Of a DNA stretch of 6,927 bases, positions 1 through 3,794 are shown in pieces; positions within the stretch are counted from its first letter, which is position 1; the number at the start of each line of letters is the position of its first letter. The notes under the pieces were generated by a model. The model saw only the letters and a list, made by a program, of their open reading frames with translations. It searched no databases and was not told where the DNA came from. This DNA is from an uncultured Prevotella sp. (GTDB lineage Bacteria > Bacteroidota > Bacteroidia > Bacteroidales > Bacteroidaceae). A program made the position numbers and the translations under genes. The stretch covers positions 1 to 6,927 of the forward strand of contig CAJPPF010000123.1 in NCBI GenBank assembly GCA_905372445.1, in the 5' to 3' direction.

Positions 1-1
1 C

Positions 2-460
2 TACAAGATAGACGAATTGCCCGAGTTGTGGGATGTACTGATTGGCAATATGTCGTTCGTTGGTCCACGCCCAGATGTGCCTGGTTATGCCGACAAGCTA
101 CAGGGGACAGACAGGGACGTACTGAAACTGCGTCCTGGTATAACTGGACCTGCAACATTGAAATATCGTTTGGAGGACGAGATGATTTCGGATTTCATGA
201 AAGACTTCAGAAACATGAGCTACCATGAGTTGACCACGAATTATCCACAAATAAAGAAGGTGTCGGAGGATGAATACGACGAACTCGTGAACATGAACAA
301 CCAAGATGTAGCAATATGGTATAACGATAACGTTATATATCCTGACAAAGTACGTTTGAACTGTGACTACTATCGTCATTATTCATTCTGGAAGGACATT
401 GAGATGATATTTGCAACGGTGTTGGGATTCAAAGTAAAGTTTGCAGGGGAGAATTTATAA
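2..460 (+). CDS. Sugar transferase (polyprenyl-phosphate hexose-1-phosphate transferase), 5'-truncated by window edge
   Basis: This is the C-terminal part of a bacterial sugar transferase of the WcaJ/PglC type. These membrane-associated enzymes move a sugar-1-phosphate from a nucleotide sugar to undecaprenyl phosphate, the first step of capsule, O-antigen or glycan assembly. The frame is open from base 2 and ends at TAA (458-460). A TTG at 17 is an internal Leu, because the family motif KIDELPELWDVL begins before it. Diagnostic motifs are MSFVGPRPD and LRPGITGPATLKYR, then a tail with VIYPDKVRLN and a final hydrophobic segment. The membrane helix and the catalytic Asp-Glu pair lie upstream, outside the window. 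Between ATLKYR and YNDNVIYPDK there are roughly 45 residues, more than in compact members; I believe this is common in Prevotella homologues but cannot verify it. The aminotransferase gene starts 15 bases after the stop, so the two are probably co-transcribed. The sugar substrate cannot be read from this part. Confidence 0.93.
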   Translation, partial: YKIDELPELWDVLIGNMSFVGPRPDVPGYADKLQGTDRDVLKLRPGITGPATLKYRLEDEMISDFMKDFRNMSYHELTTNYPQIKKVSEDEYDELVNMNNQDVAIWYNDNVIYPDKVRLNCDYYRHYSFWKDIEMIFATVLGFKVKFAGENL

Positions 461-475
461 AAACTCAAAATAATT

Positions 476-1762
476 ATGTCAGAAGAAAGGAAAACGATTT
501 ATCTATGCCTTGCCCACATGAGTGAGACTGGTTTGGAACAGAAATATATTAAGGAGGCGTTCGACACCAACTGGGTGGTACCTATGGGACCTAATGTAAA
601 TGCCTTTGAAAAGGATTTGGAAAAGTTTGCCAATAGTAAAAATGACGGTACGGAGCCGCTCGACCGCAAGGTGGTGTGCCTATCGGCTGGTACGGCGGCA
701 GTGCATCTGGCATTGATAGGTTGTGGCGTAAAGGCTGGCGACGAAGTATTAGTGCAGAGTTTCACTTTCTGTGCTTCATCACACCCAATCACCTATCTCG
801 AAGCCAAGCCTGTGTTCGTCGGCTCGGAGTGTGAGACATGGAATATGGATCCTGTATTGTTGGAGAAGGCTATTATTGATAGGAAGGAGAAAACAGGCAA
901 GTATCCCAAGTCTATCGTGCCTGTGGCTCTATATGGTATGCCTTATCGCATAGACGAGATTATGGCGATAGCCGACAAATATGGCATCCCAGTAGTGGAA
1001 GATGCAGCTGAAGGCATGGGTTCGCGCTTCAATGGTCAGGTGCTTGGCACGTTTGGTAAATACGGTGTGTTGTCGTTCAATGGCAACAAGATGATTACCA
1101 CGTCGGGTGGCGGTGCGCTGATATGCTGCAATGCTGAGGATGCCAACGAGGTGATGTGGTATGCCACACAAGCACGCGATGCTTATCCTTACTATCAGCA
1201 TACAGCAATAGGCTATAACTATCGAATGTCGAATGTATGCGCAGGTATCGGGCGTGGACAGATGACGGTAGTCAACGATCACATCGCTCATCATAAACAT
1301 GTGCAAGCATTATACGAGGAGTTGCTAAAGGACGTACCAGGCGTGCATATCCACAAGCAGCCAGCGGACAAACGTTACGATGCAAACTTCTGGCTCTGCG
1401 CTGCTACGCTCGATTCTGACGTGAAGATACAGGGACAGGAGAACGCCTACAAGGAAGTGATAAAGATAGTCGTGGGTGGTGCAGCAGGTGTGGTACACGC
1501 TGTTGACTCTGCTGTGACCGACTGTCAGCCCAATGAAAATGTGGAGGCTCTACGTGTATTTATGTTAGCCAAGAAGATAGAGTGTCGTCCTGTATGGAAA
1601 CCTATGCACAAGCAACCAGTTTATGCCGATGCACCAGTATATACCAATGGTATAGAAGAGGACTTGTTCAAGGTCGGATTCTGTCTTCCTGCAGGACCAT
1701 ACGTAACGGATGATGATGTTCGTTATATCGTAGAAAGCATCAAAGAAGCGATTGTAAAATAG
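476..1762 (+). CDS. DegT/DnrJ/EryC1/StrS family PLP-dependent aminotransferase
   Basis: Fold-type I PLP enzyme of the sugar aminotransferase family, which transfers an amino group (normally from glutamate) to a 4-keto or 3-keto nucleotide sugar in the cytoplasm. Visible family marks: the AGTAAVHLAL cofactor-binding stretch (residues 71-80), the VVEDAAEG segment with Asp176 expected to hold the pyridine nitrogen, the SFNGNK segment with Ser200 and Lys205 as the expected Schiff-base lysine followed by SGGGA, and GYNYRMSN (246-253). The C-terminal part has CRPVWKPMHKQPVY and FCLPAG. At 428 aa it is longer than the usual 370-400; the extra length seems to lie around residues 313-352. ATG at 476 follows an A-rich stretch without a Shine-Dalgarno site, as is normal in Bacteroidetes. 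It lies 15 bases after the sugar transferase and ends just before a strong terminator, so it is the last gene of its operon. The pairing resembles PglC/PglE of bacillosamine synthesis, but the exact sugar is inference. Confidence 0.93.
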   Translation: MSEERKTIYLCLAHMSETGLEQKYIKEAFDTNWVVPMGPNVNAFEKDLEKFANSKNDGTEPLDRKVVCLSAGTAAVHLALIGCGVKAGDEVLVQSFTFCASSHPITYLEAKPVFVGSECETWNMDPVLLEKAIIDRKEKTGKYPKSIVPVALYGMPYRIDEIMAIADKYGIPVVEDAAEGMGSRFNGQVLGTFGKYGVLSFNGNKMITTSGGGALICCNAEDANEVMWYATQARDAYPYYQHTAIGYNYRMSNVCAGIGRGQMTVVNDHIAHHKHVQALYEELLKDVPGVHIHKQPADKRYDANFWLCAATLDSDVKIQGQENAYKEVIKIVVGGAAGVVHAVDSAVTDCQPNENVEALRVFMLAKKIECRPVWKPMHKQPVYADAPVYTNGIEEDLFKVGFCLPAGPYVTDDDVRYIVESIKEAIVK

Positions 1763-1777
1763 CAAAAGAAAGATGAT

Positions 1778-1824
1778 GGGCAGTTGGATGGCACGATGAA
1801 GTGCTTTTCAACTGCCCTTTATTT
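1778..1824 (+). terminator. Two-tier intrinsic terminator of the polysaccharide operon
   Basis: GGGCAGTTG (1778-1786) pairs perfectly with CAACTGCCC (1809-1817). Inside that stem GCAC (1791-1794) pairs with GTGC (1801-1804) around a GATGAA loop. The hairpin is followed at once by TTTATTTG. It starts 16 bases after the aminotransferase stop and marks the end of that transcription unit. Confidence 0.85.
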
Positions 1825-1826
1825 GT

Positions 1827-1970
1827 CTATTCAGCTATTATGAGAAGCATTATCAATGCAATTTGGAAATTGATTTCATTGAATGCCAACGCGACTCGGC
1901 AAACTTCAAACAAGTTTGGTTTGCTCTCACTGCTTTGGCAATTCTGTTCATTCCTCTTTGGACCTCGTAA
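1827..1970 (+). pseudogene. Possible C-terminal gene fragment, unidentified
   Basis: One reading frame through this stretch is open and ends with TAA at 1968-1970. It reads like protein: it contains SYYEKHYQCNLEIDFIE, then FKQVWFALTALAILF, so a charged/aromatic part followed by a hydrophobic C-terminal segment. No start codon is available, because the frame runs back into the terminator at 1809-1824, so if real it is a truncated 3' end. The spacing pattern of NLEIDFIE...FKQVWFALTAL loosely recalls the C-terminus of sugar transferases (compare VRLNCDYYRHYSFWKDIEMIF in the first gene of the window), but this is weak. The stop lies 31 bases before the start of the WbuC-like remnant, an operon-like spacing. 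It may also be chance coding-like sequence. Confidence 0.3.
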
Positions 1971-2001
1971 AGCGAACAGACAACCTAATGAACTGAGGAG
2001 G

Positions 2002-2234
2002 ATGGAATTTGACAAAGAGTTTTTAGGCAAACTTTTTGAGCAAGCGGTAGTGAACCTTCGCTTGTGTCAGAACTATGAACTGCGCACATCATCAGTAGAC
2101 ACCAGTCAGCGTATGTTGAATGCTTTGCTACCAGAAAAACAGTTGTGACTGTCCATAGGCATGGTGATACTACGGAAATAGTTGTGTGCTTGTGTGGACA
2201 GTCAGTGAAAAAGAAAATAAAAGAATACAAATAA
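2002..2234 (+). pseudogene. WbuC-type cupin gene remnant, frameshifted and truncated
   Basis: ATG at 2002 opens MEFDKEFLGKLFEQA, then LRTSSVDTSQRMLNALLPEK, which matches the N-terminal layout of WbuC-family cupin metalloproteins found in polysaccharide loci (short helix, then a stretch ending in QR-LLNAL-P). The frame stops at TGA 2146-2148. In the next frame, from 2142, the reading continues as VVTVHRHGDTTEIVVCLCG, which is exactly what the family has next: the metal-binding HRH and a downstream Glu. One extra A in the A5 run at 2135-2139 would join the two parts as LLPEKTVVTVHRHGD. The joined reading ends at TAA 2232-2234 after only about 77 residues, whereas the family normally has well over 120, so the second half of the cupin barrel is missing. 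AGGAGG lies directly against the ATG (1996-2001), too close for a normal ribosome site. A longer reading from GTG 1801 runs through the terminator hairpin and is not credible. The frameshift alone could be a sequencing error; frameshift plus truncation makes a pseudogene likely. Confidence 0.68.
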
Positions 2235-2248
2235 AAAATTAAGAAGCT

Positions 2249-2323
2249 ATGTCAAAGGCATAAGTATAGAAACTTCTTCTAACCATGACGAATTTATACC
2301 TTTGACATCGTGAAATTACGATG
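2249..2323. repeat. Two adjacent inverted repeats in the intergenic remnant region
   Basis: ATGTCAAAGGcATAA (2249-2263) and TTATaCCTTTGACAT (2294-2308) form a 15-bp inverted repeat with one mismatch around a 30-base centre. Overlapping its right end, CATCGT (2306-2311) and ACGATG (2318-2323) form a perfect 6-bp hairpin with a GAAATT loop. No T-run follows, so this is not an ordinary terminator. It could be the folded end of a lost element or a structured RNA; nothing in the sequence decides this. Confidence 0.5.
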
Positions 2324-2397
2324 ATATTTCCTATTTATTAATGATTTTTAGCGTGTATTTGACCTTTATTGCATAAAAAATTGCAAAAATTATCTGA

Positions 2398-2619
2398 AAT
2401 ACAAAATATTTCCGTAACTTTGTCTTCGACGACAAGACCACTGGCATTCGCGACGTGGCGGATGACGAGACGGGAACAACAGACAACGCAGTGTATGACC
2501 TGCATAGACGCAGACTAAATTCCGATATCAACAGTCTGCCAAATGGTATGTATCTTGTGAATGAAAAAATGGCTTTGGCAGAGTCAACCAGCAAGTGCAA
2601 AATTACAAAACTTGTTTGA
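2398..2619 (+). pseudogene. C-terminal fragment of a secreted/surface protein (Prevotella-type tail)
   Basis: An open frame without a start codon runs from just after TGA 2395-2397 to TGA 2617-2619. Its core reads DDKTTGIRDVADDETG, then AVYDLHRRRLNSDIN and LPNGMYLVN. This layout (T-T-G-I-x-D-V, a spacer, then YDLxGRRL and NGxYxVNGKK) is that of the short C-terminal tails very common on Prevotella/Bacteroidales secreted proteins, apparently sorting or secretion signals. Two details suggest decay: Arg stands where Gly is usual (YDLHRRRL), and after MYLVN the expected GKK is replaced by EKMALAE, as if a base had been lost in the run at 2561-2569. Nothing upstream encodes the body of the protein. 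I therefore call it a stranded 3' end left by recombination. Confidence 0.55.
2415..2422 (+). promoter_or_regulatory. Candidate Bacteroidetes -7 box (TAACTTTG)
   Basis: TAACTTTG fits the Bacteroidetes housekeeping -7 consensus TAnnTTTG and lies in an AT-rich stretch. I see no clear TTG-type -33 element at the right distance. It is the only perfect match I found upstream of the small gene at 2684, about 260 bases away. If used, the transcript would have a long leader containing the secreted-protein fragment. The same bases are read as part of that fragment, so the match may be fortuitous. Confidence 0.3.
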
Positions 2620-2632
2620 AGAACTTGCACTT
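2593..2632. repeat. Inverted repeat upstream of the small acidic protein gene
   Basis: AAGTGCAA (2593-2600) and TTGCACTT (2625-2632) are perfect inverse complements separated by 24 bases. The pair lies 51 bases before the small gene's ATG. It could form a hairpin in the leader or be an operator, but there is no direct evidence for either. Confidence 0.4.
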
Positions 2633-2683
2633 AGTAGGAAAAAAGATTATCAATAATAAACCACTAAATTAAAGAATTAGAAA

Positions 2684-2866
2684 ATGAAACAGTACATCAA
2701 ACCAGAAATGAAATCGCAACTCATCGAGTTAGAAAACTGCATCCTCGCAGGCTCCATCAACGTGCCCATCGGCGACGATAATCCCGCAACAGATCCGGCA
2801 CTGTCGAAGGGGCTTAACATCTTTGACGATGAGGAAAACGGTGACAGCAAGAGCATCTGGGACTAA
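2684..2866 (+). CDS. Small acidic protein, 60 aa, function unknown
   Basis: I cannot assign a function. The product starts MKQYIKPEMKSQLIELE and ends in an acidic tail (NIFDDEEN) closed by SIWD. It has 12 acidic and 5 basic residues, one Cys (19), one Trp (59), no membrane segment and no lipobox-bearing signal peptide. The layout (N-terminal YxKPxM, then an I-E-L stretch, a Gly/Asp/Pro-rich middle and a C-terminal Trp-Asp) is like short uncharacterised ORFs that recur in Prevotella genomes; this is from memory. Real coding is supported by the clean start after an A-rich stretch, GC-rich codon third positions in an AT-rich surrounding, the double stop TAATAG, and a dedicated terminator 65 bases downstream. 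It stands alone between remnants, with no same-strand neighbour for over 500 bases on its 3' side. The residues around ILAGS (20-24) could be seen as a peptide-precursor cleavage region, but no maturation or export gene is in the window. Confidence 0.72.
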   Translation: MKQYIKPEMKSQLIELENCILAGSINVPIGDDNPATDPALSKGLNIFDDEENGDSKSIWD

Positions 2867-2930
2867 TAGCCGTCAATAGGTAAGAATATTACCACTGTCA
2901 GCTAAAACTTTTTTAGACAATGAAAATCAG

Positions 2931-2963
2931 GGCTGTATTCCTATCTTGGAGTACAGCCTTTTT
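2931..2963 (+). terminator. Intrinsic terminator of the small acidic protein gene
   Basis: GGCTGTA (2931-2937) pairs with TACAGCC (2952-2958). A T-G wobble and TCC/GGA continue the stem to a TATCTT loop, and TTTTT (2959-2963) follows immediately. It lies 65 bases after the stop codon, so it closes a transcript carrying only the small gene on its 3' side. Confidence 0.85.
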
Positions 2964-3011
2964 ATATTCCTATCAGTGAGAAATCTATTAACCTATTGGG
3001 ATTAAAATTGA

Positions 3012-3330
3012 TTATTGGTGTCCGCTAAACAAATTATAGCGACGAATCGATTAGTATGAAACCTGAAGGGGCGTGATTTTTCACGCTTAAGCCTCTCTCC
3101 ATGAAAACAAACAATCAATCCCATGCCATAAAATGAATACAGCACAACAGGCGGAACGTGATAAATCACGCCCCTACGCTGGCTCATGGAAGACACCAAA
3201 CTACAAGGAATGTTTTTAGTAACGCTTACGATTTTTAGCAAAAAGTAAGACCCTATTGGCTATACGTCATGTAGTGCCAATAAATAAAGGCTTGCAGAAC
3301 TTTCAATTAGTTTTTACCCGACACTAATAA
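3012..3330. mobile_element. MITE-like or IS-remnant element, about 319 bp, bounded by imperfect inverted repeats
   Basis: TTATTGGTGTCCGCTAAAC (3012-3030) and the complement of 3312-3330, TTATTAGTGTCGGGTAAAA, match at 15 of 19 positions in inverted orientation. The core GTGTC...GTAAA/GCTAAA type of end resembles ends I associate with Bacteroidales IS elements (from memory). The interior encodes no credible protein and holds two inverted REP-like palindromes. I see no clear target-site duplication. The whole gene-free stretch 2867-3390 otherwise contains only the two terminators. The element could be a non-autonomous transposon, an IS with its transposase deleted, or a chance pairing of two unrelated repeats. 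Confidence 0.4.
3067..3175. repeat. Pair of inverted REP-like palindromes (GGGGCGTGAttttTCACGC type)
   Basis: The first copy, AGGGGCGTGATTTTTCACGC (3067-3086), forms a GCGTGA/TCACGC hairpin with a four-T loop. The second, ACGTGATAAATCACGCCCCT (3156-3175), forms a CGTGAT/ATCACG hairpin with a two-A loop. The complement of the first matches the second at 18 of 20 positions, so they face each other 69 bases apart. The motif GGGGCGTGATTTATCACG is one I recognise as a widespread intergenic repeat in Bacteroidetes and some other phyla. The arrangement is like a REPIN, a paired REP unit. Confidence 0.7.
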
Positions 3331-3335
3331 TAAAC

Positions 3336-3372
3336 AAAAAGCCAAACCCTTGAGAGAGAGCTTGGCTTTTTT
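3336..3372 (-). terminator. Bidirectional terminator after rpsJ
   Basis: AAAAAGCCAA (3336-3345) and TTGGCTTTTT (3362-3371) are perfect inverse complements with a 16-base loop. The A-run on the left and the T-run on the right give a U-tract in either direction, so it can end rpsJ transcription (minus strand) and block readthrough from the left. It lies 19 bases after the rpsJ stop. Confidence 0.85.
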
Positions 3373-3390
3373 GCTTATATGAAAGGTTTT

Positions 3391-3696
3391 CTACACCTTG
3401 ATTTCTACTTCAACACCTGAAGGAAGTTCGAGCTTCATAAGGGCGTCAACGGTCTTTGCTGTAGAGCTGTAGATGTCGATGAGACGCTTATAGTCGGAGA
3501 GCTGGAACTGCTCGCGAGCCTTCTTGTTTACGAAGGTTGAACGGTTTACTGTGTAGATACGCTTGTGTGTCGGGAGTGGAATAGGACCGCTAACGATAGC
3601 ACCTGTTGCCTTTACTGCCTTCACAATCTTGTCTGCTGACTTGTCAACCAACTGATGGTCGTATGACTTCAGCTTGATACGAATTTTCTGACTCAT
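3391..3696 (-). CDS. rpsJ: 30S ribosomal protein S10
   Basis: Complete S10, a 30S head protein that in many bacteria also acts as NusE in antitermination. At 101 aa it has the family length (about 102-105). Clear signatures are KIRIKLKSYDHQLVDKSADK at residues 4-23, GPIPLPTHKRIYTVNRS in the middle (the extended loop that reaches into the head), VNKKAREQF and KTVDALMKLELPSGVEVEI at the end. The start ATG (3694-3696) is preceded by an A-rich stretch with no Shine-Dalgarno site. It is the last gene of the str operon here, 98 nt after fusA across a spacer with a strong hairpin. A terminator follows, where Bacteroidetes normally continue with rplC and the S10 operon. Confidence 0.98.
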   Translation of the reverse strand: MSQKIRIKLKSYDHQLVDKSADKIVKAVKATGAIVSGPIPLPTHKRIYTVNRSTFVNKKAREQFQLSDYKRLIDIYSSTAKTVDALMKLELPSGVEVEIKV

Positions 3697-3735
3697 GTCG
3701 TTTGTTTGTTTAATGTTATATTAATAAGGTGAGAA

Positions 3736-3770
3736 GGCGACTGCTTAAGAGTCATTCGCTAAGCAGCGCC
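3736..3770 (-). promoter_or_regulatory. Strong intercistronic hairpin between fusA and rpsJ
   Basis: On the plus strand GGCG (3736-3739) plus CTGCTTA (3741-3747) pair with TAAGCAG (3760-3766) plus CGCC (3767-3770): 11 base pairs with one bulged base at 3740 and a 12-base loop. In the transcript (minus strand) no U-run follows, so it is not a normal terminator. It begins 24 nt after the fusA stop and ends about 39 nt before the rpsJ start. Plausible roles are an RNase processing or protection site, or a regulatory structure controlling rpsJ relative to fusA. The latter is inference. Confidence 0.55.
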
Positions 3771-3794
3771 ACTACACCTGATATTCTTTAAGTA

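Noticed and set aside
1801..2148. A single 115-aa gene starting at GTG 1801
   Set aside because: The start lies inside the terminator hairpin, the N-terminal half has no protein-like features in this frame, and only the part from ATG 2002 matches a family. I split it into a possible fragment in another frame and the WbuC remnant.
2134..2148. Programmed -1 ribosomal frameshift in the WbuC-like gene
   Set aside because: The G-AAA-AAC run is only a partial slippery site, I see no convincing downstream stimulator, and the product after the shift would still lack half the cupin barrel. Indel decay or a sequencing error is simpler.
2249..2308. Invertible capsule-type promoter
   Set aside because: The region between the arms is only about 30-40 bases, holds no TAnnTTTG box, and no recombinase gene is in view.
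2331..2630. Minus-strand 99-aa open frame
   Set aside because: It is antisense to the secreted-protein fragment, whose sense frame carries recognisable motifs, and has no family features.
2920..2979. A 19-aa ORF starting ATG AAA ATC in the terminator region
   Set aside because: Its codons coincide with the terminator stem, loop and T-run; there is no sign of coding.
3002..3241. Minus-strand 79-aa open frame in the intergenic element
   Set aside because: It runs through both palindromic repeats and one inverted end; composition and motifs do not support a protein.
2992..3259. Direct repeat CCTATTGG at 2992-2999 and 3252-3259 as a target-site duplication
   Set aside because: Eight bases is easily chance at this scale, and the two copies do not flank the proposed element: one lies 12 bases outside its left end and the other inside it.
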